From the NCBI RefSeq assembly GCF_004347735.1, contig NZ_SLTI01000007.1:310001-374000 (forward strand): a stretch of 64,000 nucleotides of DNA, in the 5' to 3' direction. Source of the DNA: Sulfuricurvum sp. IAE1. GTDB taxonomy: Bacteria; Campylobacterota; Campylobacteria; Campylobacterales; Sulfurimonadaceae. The position numbers were made by a program, and so were the translations under genes. Below, in pieces: positions 43,070-52,227 of this stretch. Each line of letters opens with the position of its first letter. The first letter of the stretch is position 1. Under the pieces are notes generated by a model that saw nothing but the letters and a program-made list of their open reading frames with translations, was not told the origin of the DNA and searched no databases.

Positions 43070-43075
43070 TATACT
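43070..43075 (+). promoter_or_regulatory. -10-like TATACT 7 nt before the yfiH start codon
   Basis: TATACT (5 of 6) places the expected transcript start at the A of ATG 43083; no ribosome-binding site is present between them. Candidate leaderless promoter, divergent from the tRNA gene. Confidence 0.45.
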
Positions 43076-43082
43076 CGTTTGC

Positions 43083-43835
43083 ATGAAAACCTTACCTTCG
43101 AGCCTATTGAATTCATCCGACCTTCTTGCCTGTTTCACCACGCGCGGCGGGGGTGTCTCCCCTGCCCCCTACGAGAGCGCCAATCTGGCGTTTCACGTCG
43201 GAGACGACCCCATCCTGGTGACGCAAAACCATGACCTGCTGGCCCAAAGCCTGGGATACGAACGTTCCTCTCTGGTATACATGCGCCAGATCCATTCGGA
43301 CAGAGTGGTCATGATCGCCGAGGAAGCGAGGTTCGACACCCCTCCCGAATGCGACGCCCTGATTACCGACCGCATCTTGATTCCCCTCATGGTGATGAGC
43401 GCCGACTGTACCCCGATTTTGCTGTATGATCCGGATACACGGGCCATCGGGGCGGTGCACGCCGGGCGCGAAGGGGCGCTAAACGCCATTCTTCCCAAAA
43501 CAGTTGCGGCAATGGAAAAAGCCTACGGTACCCGTCCCGGAAACCTTCTGGTCAGCATGGGGCCCTCCATCGGCGGATGCTGCTACGAAATCAACCCTCT
43601 CATCGCGTCTACGGTTACGGCGCTGGGGTATTCCGGGGCGCTTCGCTACGAAGGCTCAAAGGTATTTTTGGACGTCAATGCGATTTTGCTGCGGCAGCTC
43701 GAAGCTGCGGGGGTACCCGCCGAAGCGGTCGAAGTATCGGGAGAATGTACGGCGTGCCGATGCGATACCTATTTTTCCTACCGTGCCGACGCGCGTCAAA
43801 CGGGGCGGATCGCCGGGGTTATCATGCTTCGCTGA
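43083..43835 (+). CDS. yfiH: YfiH/LACC1-type polyphenol oxidase-family protein
   Basis: Member of the YfiH/LACC1 family. Bacterial members have been called copper oxidases and, more recently, purine nucleoside phosphorylase/deaminase-type enzymes; which activity applies is not clear from sequence. In 250 residues: MRQIHSDRVVMIAEEARFDT with the first conserved His, LMVMSADCTPILLYD with Cys, IGAVHAGREGALNAILPKTV with the second His, and LLVSMGPSIGGCCYEINPLI. The zinc/metal-site trio (His, Cys, His) is complete. CTACRCDTYFSYRADARQTG closes the domain. Its end overlaps the convergent dxs gene by 14 nt. Confidence 0.92.
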   Translation: MKTLPSSLLNSSDLLACFTTRGGGVSPAPYESANLAFHVGDDPILVTQNHDLLAQSLGYERSSLVYMRQIHSDRVVMIAEEARFDTPPECDALITDRILIPLMVMSADCTPILLYDPDTRAIGAVHAGREGALNAILPKTVAAMEKAYGTRPGNLLVSMGPSIGGCCYEINPLIASTVTALGYSGALRYEGSKVFLDVNAILLRQLEAAGVPAEAVEVSGECTACRCDTYFSYRADARQTGRIAGVIMLR

Positions 43836-45639
43836 CGCGGCGCGCAAGCTGTTCGGGAAGTAATCCGAGCGATTCTTCGACCAGACGGGTATTACCGTGT
43901 TTGATAAATGCGTCATCGTATTCGAACGTGACGACCGACACATCCGCTATCTTCTCTTCGGAAAGCCACTCGAGCAGAGCGCTTCCGACTCCCCCCATAC
44001 GGGCCGAATCGCTGAAAACGTACCAGCGCTTGTATTTTTGGGCCATCCTTCGCAGCATCGCGGCATCAAGAGGTTTGACAAACCGCAAATCAAGGAGGGA
44101 AGGTTTTTCGTCCATGTACTCCATCGTCTGTGCCGCGCGCCCGACGCCGTTACCGTAACCGATAAAAAGGGTATCGGTATCGTTTTCGACGAGCATCTGC
44201 GCTTTCCCCGTCTTGAAAGGCTCCGATGCGGGAAGATCCGCATCGAAAAAAGCCCCCCTGGGGTAACGGATCGCGCAGGGGCGCTCATAAGCCGCCGCGT
44301 AAGCGACTACCTGATGGAATGAACGTTCGTCTCTCGGGGCGCAAAGGGTCATGTTGGGAATCAGCCGCAAAAAGCTGATATCAAAAGCTCCCTGGTGGGT
44401 CTCTCCGTCTTCCCCGACGATACCGGCACGGTCCATCGCGAAAACAACCGGCAGATCCATCAGACAGACATCGTGGACGACCTGATCAAACCCGCGTTGC
44501 AAAAACGTCGAATAAATCGTACAAAAAGGCTTGAAGCCCTCTTTAGCCAGTGACGCCATTGACGTGACCGCATGCTGCTCGGCGATCGCCACGTCCCAGA
44601 AACGGTCGGGATATTTTTCGATCAGTTCGCTCATTCCCGTTCCGCTGGGCATCGCTGCGGTGACGCCGACAATTTTCGGATCGGCATCCGCCGCCGCCAT
44701 CAACGCTTCGGTATAAATCTGGGTAGCACTTTTGGCCGCGCTTTTCGCGCTGGCGGTACCGCTTTTGAGGTCAAAAGGAGAAACGCCGTGCCATTTTTCG
44801 TGTTTTCCCTCGGCGATTTCGTATCCCTTACCCTTGATCGTCTGGACGTGAACCAGAACCGGTTTGCCCATCGATTTTGCCGTCTCAAACGTCTCGATCA
44901 GCGATTTGAGGTCGTGCCCGTCAATGGGACCGATGTATTCGATCCCCATCTCCTCGAACATGATCCCCGGCGTGATCAGTTTGAACGACTCCTCGAATCG
45001 TTTGGCCAGATAATGGGCCCCCTCCCCGAAATTGTCGACGAACTGTTCGGTCTTACGTTTGAAACGCTGATAAAACGGGCTGGCCATCGCGGAACTGAGC
45101 ATCCGGCTCAGCGCACCTATCGGTTTTGCGATACTCATCTCATTGTCGTTAAGGATGATGACCATCGGGTATTTACGGTCTCCGAGTTCGTTCAGCGCTT
45201 CGTAGACCATCCCCGCCGACATCGCTCCGTCCCCGATCAGTACGACCGGGATACGGCTGGACTGCTCGTTTTTGAGCGCGATCGCTTTGGCCGCTCCGAC
45301 CCCCAGCGAAATTGACGTCGAACTGTGGCCCGCAACGAAATAGTCCATCGGGGATTCGGAAGGCTTCGTATACCCGCTGAGTCCTCCGAATTTCCGCAGC
45401 GTCGAAAAGGCTTCCCACCGCCCGGTGAGAAGTTTATGGGCATAGGACTGATGCGAAACGTCGAAAATAAAAGGGTCTTTGGAGGCGTCGAAAACCCGGT
45501 GCATCGCGACGATGATCTCGGTGGCGCCGAGCGTGGAGCTCAGGTGCCCCCCGTTCGAACTGACCACTTCCAAAATCCGTTCGCGGATTTTCTGGGAGAG
45601 TTCCGCCAGTTCTTGAAGCGTAAAATATTTAATGTCCAT
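43822..45639 (-). CDS. dxs: 1-deoxy-D-xylulose-5-phosphate synthase
   Basis: TPP enzyme that condenses pyruvate and glyceraldehyde 3-phosphate, committing carbon to the MEP isoprenoid route and to thiamine/pyridoxal synthesis. The 605 residues include GGHLSSTLGATEIIVAMHRV, the TPP motif GDGAMSAGMVYEALNELGDR...LNDNEMS, and the transketolase-like domain with VAIAEQHAVTSMASLAKEGF and GIVGEDGETHQGAFDISFLR. I use ATG 45639 (MDIKYFTLQEL); TTG 45645 is possible. It is the last gene of the leftward flagellar/amino-acid block, next to fliH, as in Campylobacter. Confidence 0.96.
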   Translation of the reverse strand: MDIKYFTLQELAELSQKIRERILEVVSSNGGHLSSTLGATEIIVAMHRVFDASKDPFIFDVSHQSYAHKLLTGRWEAFSTLRKFGGLSGYTKPSESPMDYFVAGHSSTSISLGVGAAKAIALKNEQSSRIPVVLIGDGAMSAGMVYEALNELGDRKYPMVIILNDNEMSIAKPIGALSRMLSSAMASPFYQRFKRKTEQFVDNFGEGAHYLAKRFEESFKLITPGIMFEEMGIEYIGPIDGHDLKSLIETFETAKSMGKPVLVHVQTIKGKGYEIAEGKHEKWHGVSPFDLKSGTASAKSAAKSATQIYTEALMAAADADPKIVGVTAAMPSGTGMSELIEKYPDRFWDVAIAEQHAVTSMASLAKEGFKPFCTIYSTFLQRGFDQVVHDVCLMDLPVVFAMDRAGIVGEDGETHQGAFDISFLRLIPNMTLCAPRDERSFHQVVAYAAAYERPCAIRYPRGAFFDADLPASEPFKTGKAQMLVENDTDTLFIGYGNGVGRAAQTMEYMDEKPSLLDLRFVKPLDAAMLRRMAQKYKRWYVFSDSARMGGVGSALLEWLSEEKIADVSVVTFEYDDAFIKHGNTRLVEESLGLLPEQLARRVSEA

Positions 45640-45706
45640 AAGCAATGATAAATCCTGAAAATCGGTGAAATTAGTCCATTATAGGAGAAACGGTTCGAAA
45701 AAGGCT

Positions 45707-46489
45707 TTACGATTCAAGTAAGACCGATCGTTTAAGCCTCTCGTAACGCTTTTTGATCTCCGAATCGATGTTCCCGACGTCACTGATCGCAACGACGCCT
45801 CCGGGGCTGATCGCCCGGTCGGAGAGTACTTCCACGTGAGAAAGCGATCCCACCTTCTCGGAAATGAATCCGTGATCGATCGGGTTGACCCGCAGGGTGA
45901 TTTTCGAAGCATCCTTGAGGTCTTCGATCAGGTCGCTTGAGAGTTTGGCTGCGATTTTCGCGCTGTTCTCATGCGTTTCGATCCCGATCACTTCTTTGGC
46001 GATGTCAAGCGCGGTATGGGTAAGCTCTTTTTGGATCGCATCGAGCGCGGTAACGAACTCTTTGGCCGCATTCTCGAGCGTCTTGACCGACACCGCCAGC
46101 TGGTCGTGCGAATGTTCCTGACGCTGGAGACTTTGCGATTTTTCCTGCTCGATTCCCGCAGCCACTCCCTCTTCATAAGCGGTTTTTTTCGCCTCTTCGA
46201 GCGCCTGGGCGTGTTCTTCCTGCATCGCTTCGAGGCGCATCTGCATTTTGATGACGTTGGAACTCATTTCGTCCGCTTTTTTGAGAAGCGACTCGATCAG
46301 GTCGTCTTTGTTCGAAGGGTGCATTATCCCAGGCTGTACCGGAACTGCCGAAGGCACCTCACCTGTGGAACGGGCGATCTCTTCGCTCGCTTCGCCCACG
46401 CTGGAGCCAGAAAGCGACGAAAGGATTTTAAACTGGTATTTGCTGATCGTATGGGCGCCGGTACGATCGTTGGGTATAACGACATCCAT
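45707..46489 (-). CDS. fliH: Flagellar assembly protein FliH
   Basis: Regulator and peripheral-stalk protein of the flagellar export ATPase FliI, cytoplasmic. The 260 residues have a long coiled coil near 70-130 (LKKADEMSSNVIKMQMRLEA, AQALEEAKKTAYEEGVAAG) and a C-terminal domain with DALDAIQKELTHTALDIAKE and IDSEIKKRYERL. KISKYQFKILSS-like N-terminus fits Campylobacterota FliH. It lies 5 nt after fliG and 67 nt before dxs. FliI is not in the window. Confidence 0.88.
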   Translation of the reverse strand: MDVVIPNDRTGAHTISKYQFKILSSLSGSSVGEASEEIARSTGEVPSAVPVQPGIMHPSNKDDLIESLLKKADEMSSNVIKMQMRLEAMQEEHAQALEEAKKTAYEEGVAAGIEQEKSQSLQRQEHSHDQLAVSVKTLENAAKEFVTALDAIQKELTHTALDIAKEVIGIETHENSAKIAAKLSSDLIEDLKDASKITLRVNPIDHGFISEKVGSLSHVEVLSDRAISPGGVVAISDVGNIDSEIKKRYERLKRSVLLES

Positions 46490-46494
46490 TCAGA

Positions 46495-47520
46495 TTACTC
46501 CACCATCTCTTCAGATTCACCCAGCTGCAAGACACCCTGCTCCGCCAGGTTCTGGACCACTTCGACGACTTTGCGCTGCGCAGCCTCGACCTCTTTGACC
46601 TTGACCGCCCCAAGAAACTGCATCTCTTCGACAAACGCGTCTTTGGCCCGCTGTGACATGTTGGCGTAAAATTTCTCTTTGAGCTCGTCGGCGGAGCTTT
46701 TGAGCGCCAGCATGAGGTCATTTTTGTCGACCGATTTAAGGATCTCGCGCACGCTTGCGCCGTCAAGGTCGACAATGTCTTCGAAGGTAAACATCATCTC
46801 TTTAATCGATGCGGCCAGTTCCTGATCAAGCTGCTCGATCTGCGACAGGGTCGCTTTGGAAGCTTTTGCCCCCAGGCGGTTGAATACGTCGGCGACCGCA
46901 CGCGGCCCTCCGACCTCGACTTTGTAGCTGGCGAGCGCTTCGAGTTTGCTTTCAAGCACCGCGCTGACCCGCTTGATGATCGAAGGGGAAATATCGCCCA
47001 GTTTCGCCATCCGCATCGCCACTTCGGCCCGCAGATCATCAGGGAAGATGTACAGCGTTTCGGCGGCGGCCGAAGCGTCCATATGCGCCAGGATCAACGC
47101 GATCGTCTGCGGGTGCTCGGTCATGATGAAGTCGGCCAGCTGCTGCGGTTTGATTTTTGCCAGATACGAGAAATTCTGAATGTTCTGCATCGATTTTGAG
47201 AGACGTTCGAGAACTTTTTTCGCCTCATCCGGGCCAAGCGCCTTATAAAGAATTTCACGGGCATAATCCAGACCGCCGGTATTAAGATACTGATTGGACT
47301 GGATGATGGCGTAGAACTCTTCGAGGACGGCGGCGCCGAGATTTTTTTCGATCGAGCGGTTGTTGGCGATGTATTTGGAAACCTCGGTGATCGCTTCGAC
47401 GCTCATCCGCGAGAAAACGGTCGCGGTGACATCTTCACCCAGCTGTACCAGTAATACGGCCACTTTTTCCGCCATCGACATTTCGTCAAAATGGGCCTGT
47501 TGTTGCGGTGTGAGCGTCAT
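46495..47520 (-). CDS. fliG: Flagellar motor switch protein FliG
   Basis: Rotor protein that transmits stator torque to the MS ring and responds to CheY-P through FliM/N. The 341 residues include MSMAEKVAVLLVQLGEDVTA, the middle-domain motif EHPQTIALILAHMDASAAAE, GGPRAVADVFNRLGAKASKA and the C-terminal torque helix with VSAVLESKLEALASYK and ILKSVDKNDLMLALKSSADE. It lies 8 nt after fliF and 5 nt before fliH, in the order fliF-fliG-fliH that is near universal. Confidence 0.97.
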   Translation of the reverse strand: MTLTPQQQAHFDEMSMAEKVAVLLVQLGEDVTATVFSRMSVEAITEVSKYIANNRSIEKNLGAAVLEEFYAIIQSNQYLNTGGLDYAREILYKALGPDEAKKVLERLSKSMQNIQNFSYLAKIKPQQLADFIMTEHPQTIALILAHMDASAAAETLYIFPDDLRAEVAMRMAKLGDISPSIIKRVSAVLESKLEALASYKVEVGGPRAVADVFNRLGAKASKATLSQIEQLDQELAASIKEMMFTFEDIVDLDGASVREILKSVDKNDLMLALKSSADELKEKFYANMSQRAKDAFVEEMQFLGAVKVKEVEAAQRKVVEVVQNLAEQGVLQLGESEEMVE

Positions 47521-47528
47521 GGTCCCTC

Positions 47529-49250
47529 CTATCGCTTGTGCATGGCACCCTCAGGTGCCGATTCCTCTTCGATCAATGCCTGAATCAAAGAGGCCAGTTC
47601 ATCGGGATGCTCTTCGGCGACTTCGCGAACTTTTTCGAGAAGAACGTCGTATTTGAGCTCGTCCTCGTTGAAATTTTCGCCGATACCGAGCTGGTTTTCC
47701 ACCTTTTTACGCATCTGCTGTACTTTTTCCGCCAAATCCTCGTCCTCGTCGTCGCTGATCTCGAGATTCGGTTTCTCAAATTCCTCTTCTTCACGGCTGA
47801 ATTCAAGCATCCGCTCGGCAAACGGAATGATGATCTGACGGTACGCGATGTAGAGAATCAGCGCTACGAGCAGATACTTGAATACCGGGAAGAACGGCTT
47901 GAGATAGGTTTCGATAAATTCCGAAGTCTTCGATGCCGTGTCTTTGGGCTGCATCCCCTCTTTCGAAGCCTGGAACTCGAAATTGCGGACCGTCACCTGG
48001 TCTCCGCGCTGTTCATCGACTCCGATGGACTGCTTAACCAACGCATCGATCGCCTGAAGCTGCGTCTCATCGAGCGCGATGTATTCGATCTCGTCCGTCG
48101 GTTCCCCGTTGGCGTCTTTTTTGGGTTCGTATTTTCCGTCGACGACAACCGCGGCGGTCATCCGCTTGATACGGGCGAACTCCATTTTTTTGGTGGAAAC
48201 GGTCTTAGAAATCTCGTAATTCGTCGTCCCCTGCGTTTTTTCGTATTTCTCGCCCGTCGTGGTGTTGCCAAGCCCTTCTGCGGGACCGATGTTGCTGACC
48301 GCTCCGGGAACGCCGCCGACCTGCGCCGGTGCAGGCCCTTCGCGTTTTTCTTCCAGTGACTGCTCGCTTCGGACAACGTTTTCGGGATCAAACGTCTCGG
48401 AGGTGGAACTTTGTTCGGAAAAATCGTATTCGATCGTCACTTTGGCGACGACGCGGTCTTTGCCGCCGATGAAAGGGGCAAGGACGTTGATGATTTTTTC
48501 TTCCTGTTTTTTCTCTTCTTTGGTTTTGAACTGCTGCTGCATCTGGGAGAGTTCGCCCATCTGAGCCGCCGCTTCGTCGTCGCCGAGTGTTTCGCCCTCA
48601 GAGTTGATCAGGGCAACGTTCTCGGGTTTGAGTTTCGGTACGGCCGAAGCGACAAGCTTTTTGATCCCGGTAATCTGTTTGGGTGTGAGCTTCCGATCGG
48701 GGTAGAGCTGCACCATGACCGATGCCGAGGGGGGAACCTCTTCGGAAACGAACAAAGTCTCTTTGGGAAGAGCAAGGCTTACGCTCGATTTTTCGACGGG
48801 TGCAAGCGAGTCGATAGACCGGGCGAGTTCCCCTTCCAGAGCACGGCGGAATTTTACTTCCTGATCAAAACTGGTCGCCCCGAATTCTTGTTTGTCGAAG
48901 AGTTCAAACCCGACGTGCCCTTCTTTGGGAATCCCCTGTGAAGCGATCGCGATCCGTTCTTTATACACCACCTCTTTGGGGACTTCGATCACATTCTCGC
49001 GGGGAACACGGTAGGGGATCTGATCTTTTTCGAGCTGCTCGATCACTTTCGCGGCATCTTGCGGGGAGAGCTGGTCAAAAAGTACCTGATAGCCGTCTTC
49101 ACTCTCTTTGGTCCCGCCCGAAGTATAGACGACCAGGAACACCAAAAAAGCGACAATTCCCGCTACCGCCGCCCCGATGATGGTCTTCTGGGTACGGTTA
49201 AGCTTTCCGAAAAAAACAACGAGTTGCGAGAAAAGGGCCTTAAAATCCAT
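47529..49250 (-). CDS. fliF: Flagellar MS-ring protein FliF
   Basis: Builds the MS ring in the inner membrane, the base on which the flagellum assembles. 573 residues with two membrane helices: near 23-45 (TIIGAAVAGIVAFLVFLVVY) and near 445-465 (FFPVFKYLLVALILYIAYR). The ring-building motifs lie between, such as VEKSSVSLALPKETLFVSEE and SVMVQLYPDRKLTPKQITGI. The C-terminal tail, which binds FliG, is VREVAEEHPDELASLIQALI. It begins the fliF-G-H group, and follows hisC by 18 nt. Confidence 0.97.
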   Translation of the reverse strand: MDFKALFSQLVVFFGKLNRTQKTIIGAAVAGIVAFLVFLVVYTSGGTKESEDGYQVLFDQLSPQDAAKVIEQLEKDQIPYRVPRENVIEVPKEVVYKERIAIASQGIPKEGHVGFELFDKQEFGATSFDQEVKFRRALEGELARSIDSLAPVEKSSVSLALPKETLFVSEEVPPSASVMVQLYPDRKLTPKQITGIKKLVASAVPKLKPENVALINSEGETLGDDEAAAQMGELSQMQQQFKTKEEKKQEEKIINVLAPFIGGKDRVVAKVTIEYDFSEQSSTSETFDPENVVRSEQSLEEKREGPAPAQVGGVPGAVSNIGPAEGLGNTTTGEKYEKTQGTTNYEISKTVSTKKMEFARIKRMTAAVVVDGKYEPKKDANGEPTDEIEYIALDETQLQAIDALVKQSIGVDEQRGDQVTVRNFEFQASKEGMQPKDTASKTSEFIETYLKPFFPVFKYLLVALILYIAYRQIIIPFAERMLEFSREEEEFEKPNLEISDDEDEDLAEKVQQMRKKVENQLGIGENFNEDELKYDVLLEKVREVAEEHPDELASLIQALIEEESAPEGAMHKR

Positions 49251-49268
49251 TTTTACCTATGTCTACTT

Positions 49269-50363
49269 TTATAGCAAAGAATTCGTGAGTTCAAAAAATC
49301 GGTCGTTCTGTGCAGCGGTACCGACGGTAACGCGAATCGCGTTCAAACCGTAACTGCTTAAATCACGTACAATCATACCCTTTTTTAACAGTTCTTGCGC
49401 AATTTTCGACGAATTTTTTTCTTCAGGCAGGGATAAAGTGACGAAATTCGTATAACTTTCGATGATATCGATCCCCTTGTGTGCGGCAAAGGCTTCGTAA
49501 CGCTTCATTTCCCGAAAATTGTCGGCGATACATTCGGTTACGAACGCTTCGTCTTCGAGGGCCACTGACGCCGCCTCGAGCGAAAGAGTCGTGATGTTGA
49601 ACGGGGGACGCACTTTGTAAAGCGCTTCGATGATCGGAGCACGGGATATGCCGTAACCGACACGCATTCCGCCTAGGCCGTACGCTTTGGAAAACGTCCC
49701 AAGAAAAAGCACGTTATCAAAACGCGCAATCAGGTCGCGCGGTTCAACCGCTTTGGCCGGGTTTTTGAACCGGGCGTATTCCATGTACGCACCGTCGACG
49801 ATGACGAGGGTATCGCTGTCGATTTTCCCGATGAACGAGAGCATCGCGTCGGCGTCGATCGCATCACCGGTCGGATTGTTGGGGGTACAGAGGAAAATGA
49901 TCTGCGGCTTATGCTCGGTATAGAGGGCATAGAACTCGTCCATATCATGGACCCGCGAAGCGGTCCGGACGATCTGTGCTCCCACCTGTTTGGCATAAAT
50001 TTCGTACATTGCGAACGTAACGCTGTTCATCAGCACTTTCGCTCCCGGATGCGCTTTGGCATGGACAGCGAATTCGATGACCTGGTCACTCCCCGCACCG
50101 ATGACCAGTTCTTTGGGATCGATACCGTATTTGGCCGCCAGGGCGGTTTTGAGTTTGAGCATCGAATCGTCGGGGTAAAGAGCCATGTTGTCGATGATCG
50201 AGCGCACCGCTTCTTTGACCTTCGGAGAACACCCGAAGGGGTTCTCGTTACTGGCGAGCTTGACGATCTGATCGGGGGCAATGCCGTATTCGCGCACTAC
50301 CAGTTCGATCGGTTTTCCCGCTTCGTACGTTTTGATACTGTCCAATGTCGTGTTAAAAGTCAT
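49269..50363 (-). CDS. hisC: Histidinol-phosphate aminotransferase
   Basis: PLP enzyme of histidine synthesis; in bacteria with chorismate-branch genes nearby it may also transaminate phenylpyruvate. The 364 residues contain [54 protein letters not shown], the PLP Lys in [20 protein letters not shown] and [17 protein letters not shown]. The ATG at 50363 overlaps the pheA stop by 4 nt; the longer frame to 50393 is within pheA. Its neighbour pheA makes a second role as aromatic aminotransferase plausible. Confidence 0.95.
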   Translation of the reverse strand: MTFNTTLDSIKTYEAGKPIELVVREYGIAPDQIVKLASNENPFGCSPKVKEAVRSIIDNMALYPDDSMLKLKTALAAKYGIDPKELVIGAGSDQVIEFAVHAKAHPGAKVLMNSVTFAMYEIYAKQVGAQIVRTASRVHDMDEFYALYTEHKPQIIFLCTPNNPTGDAIDADAMLSFIGKIDSDTLVIVDGAYMEYARFKNPAKAVEPRDLIARFDNVLFLGTFSKAYGLGGMRVGYGISRAPIIEALYKVRPPFNITTLSLEAASVALEDEAFVTECIADNFREMKRYEAFAAHKGIDIIESYTNFVTLSLPEEKNSSKIAQELLKKGMIVRDLSSYGLNAIRVTVGTAAQNDRFFELTNSLL

Positions 50364-51442
50364 AATTCTCCCTTGACGTAGCTTCCCAGCCACGTTACTT
50401 CATCTTCGTGTTTTTGAATCACTTCCTGAATGCGCGGTTCGTCGATATGCCCGAAGAAATCGATGAAGAACCAGTACCCGAAACCGTCGTTGTCGCGCGA
50501 AGGGCGGCTTTCGATCTTGCTCAGGTTGATCTGGGCGTTATTGAAATCTTCGAGGAAATGGACCAGCGCTCCCGCCCGCTGGGCATCTTTGAGACGGACC
50601 AGAATCGAGGTCTTGTCTTCGCCGCTGAGACCGTTTTTGAAATCGCTGAGGATAAAAAAACGGGTCGCATTGTTGTGCGTATCTTCAATGTTCTCGAACA
50701 GCGTCGGGACGCGATAGAGTTTCGCCGCGATGTGGGAACAGATCGCGGCCGCCTCGGGATCTTTAGAGGCGAGGATCGCCGCCTTCGCCGTTGATTCGAC
50801 CGGGATGTGCTCCACCGTATCGAGCCCGTGTTCGAGGAGGAACTCGCGGCATTGGCCGAATCCTTTGTCTTTGGAATAGATCCGTTTGATATGGTGGATC
50901 TTTTCGGCTTTTGTCGCGAACGCCATGTGAATCGGCATATAGAGTTCGGCAACGATTTTCACCGTGCTTTTCCCCAGAAGATCGAGGGTCTCCCCGACAA
51001 CGCCGTCACGGCTGTTTTCGATCGGAACGACGCCGAATTTCGCCCGTCCCGCTTCGAGCGTTTTAAACACCGCGTCGATCGAACCGAGTGAAAGGTAATC
51101 GCTCATTGCCCCGAAACGCGATTCGGCCGCCTGGTGGGTAAAACTCCCCTCCGGCCCCAGGTAGGCGATCCGTTCGGGGAGTTCGAGATTGCGAGACACG
51201 GCGAAAATCTCGAGAAAAACCGCTTCGATCGCCTGACGATTCAGCAACCCTCCCGACTCTTCGCTCATGCGGGTGAGACGGTCGATGATCGCTTTTTCCC
51301 TTTCGGGACGGTAAATCGCCGTATTGCTTTCATGCTTGATCTCCCCGACACGGCGAACGACTTCCATCCGGCGATTGAGCAATTCGACGACGGCGTTATC
51401 GATTTCGTCGATTCTCGCTCTGCATTCTTCAAGTGTATTCAT
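50360..51442 (-). CDS. pheA: Bifunctional chorismate mutase/prephenate dehydratase
   Basis: Converts chorismate through prephenate to phenylpyruvate for phenylalanine. The 360 residues have a chorismate mutase helix domain at 1-85 ([20 protein letters not shown]), the dehydratase domain from about 93 ([20 protein letters not shown], then [20 protein letters not shown] and TRFFILSD with the catalytic Thr), and a C-terminal ACT domain ([20 protein letters not shown], then [18 protein letters not shown]) for feedback inhibition by Phe. It overlaps hisC and the HAD gene by 4 nt each, in tight coupling. Confidence 0.96.
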   Translation of the reverse strand: MNTLEECRARIDEIDNAVVELLNRRMEVVRRVGEIKHESNTAIYRPEREKAIIDRLTRMSEESGGLLNRQAIEAVFLEIFAVSRNLELPERIAYLGPEGSFTHQAAESRFGAMSDYLSLGSIDAVFKTLEAGRAKFGVVPIENSRDGVVGETLDLLGKSTVKIVAELYMPIHMAFATKAEKIHHIKRIYSKDKGFGQCREFLLEHGLDTVEHIPVESTAKAAILASKDPEAAAICSHIAAKLYRVPTLFENIEDTHNNATRFFILSDFKNGLSGEDKTSILVRLKDAQRAGALVHFLEDFNNAQINLSKIESRPSRDNDGFGYWFFIDFFGHIDEPRIQEVIQKHEDEVTWLGSYVKGEL

Positions 51443-52218
51443 AGGTTCTCCAATACTTCCTGCATATCAGAATAGACGGCACCCGGACGTTCGGCGGGGT
51501 CGAGCGAGGGCAATATCTCATCCGCGTTGCGGATTTTTCCGCTCAGGACGAACACCCCTTTCATCCCCAGTTTCTGCGCACCGACCAGATCCCCTTTGAC
51601 GTCGTCGCTGATGATAGTGATATCCTCGTAGCGAGCTTGCGGAGACTGAAGGCGGATACGGCGCAACGCCTCGGCGAAAAACGGTCCGCTCGGTTTTCCG
51701 ACGACCGTGTAGGGAGTGGAAGTGGCGAATTCGAGCATTTTGAGAATCGCCCCTACCCCCGGATAGCGTTTGTGATTTTTGACGTAAAGCGAGGTTTCGT
51801 GCATACCGATCAGACGTGCCCCAGAAAGGAGGAATTCGATCATCTGCGCGTATTCGTCGGCGCCGAAATTTTCTTTGATCGCGATCAAAACGGCATCGGG
51901 ACGGACGTAATCGAGCGTGTACCCCATCGAACGGACGACATTCAAAAACGGCTCCGAACCGTAGGCCGCAATTTTTTCGCTTTTGTCGATGCAGCCCTCA
52001 AGCATCATCAGGGGATCGAGGTATTTTTCAGGGGAAATCGCCAGCCCGATCGAACGGAGGTATCCCAAAAACTCGTCACTGGGGTTTTTCGTACTGTTGG
52101 TAATGACCATATACGGGATCCCCTGCGCATTAAGGCGATCGATAAACGCAACGGCACCCCGTACGGGTTGCTTGGTATTGTCCTCGATCAGCGTCCCCTG
52201 CACATCGATAAAATACAT
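51439..52218 (-). CDS. NagD-type HAD hydrolase
   Basis: HAD-superfamily phosphatase of the NagD/4-nitrophenylphosphatase subgroup, 259 residues. The nucleophile position is FIDVQGTLIEDNTKQPVRGA, where the usual DxDGT reads DVQGT: the first Asp is kept, the second (general acid) is replaced by Gln. Motif II is YMVITNSTKNPSDEFLGYL, and motifs III/IV are VGKPSGPFFAEALRRIRLQ and ITIISDDVKGDLVGAQKLGM. The Gln in motif I may lower phosphatase activity. Stop overlaps the pheA start by 4 nt; it lies 9 nt after lysA. Conserved in the corresponding position in Campylobacter, as I recall; substrate unknown. Confidence 0.88.
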   Translation of the reverse strand: MYFIDVQGTLIEDNTKQPVRGAVAFIDRLNAQGIPYMVITNSTKNPSDEFLGYLRSIGLAISPEKYLDPLMMLEGCIDKSEKIAAYGSEPFLNVVRSMGYTLDYVRPDAVLIAIKENFGADEYAQMIEFLLSGARLIGMHETSLYVKNHKRYPGVGAILKMLEFATSTPYTVVGKPSGPFFAEALRRIRLQSPQARYEDITIISDDVKGDLVGAQKLGMKGVFVLSGKIRNADEILPSLDPAERPGAVYSDMQEVLENL

Positions 52219-52227
52219 CGGGCCTTC

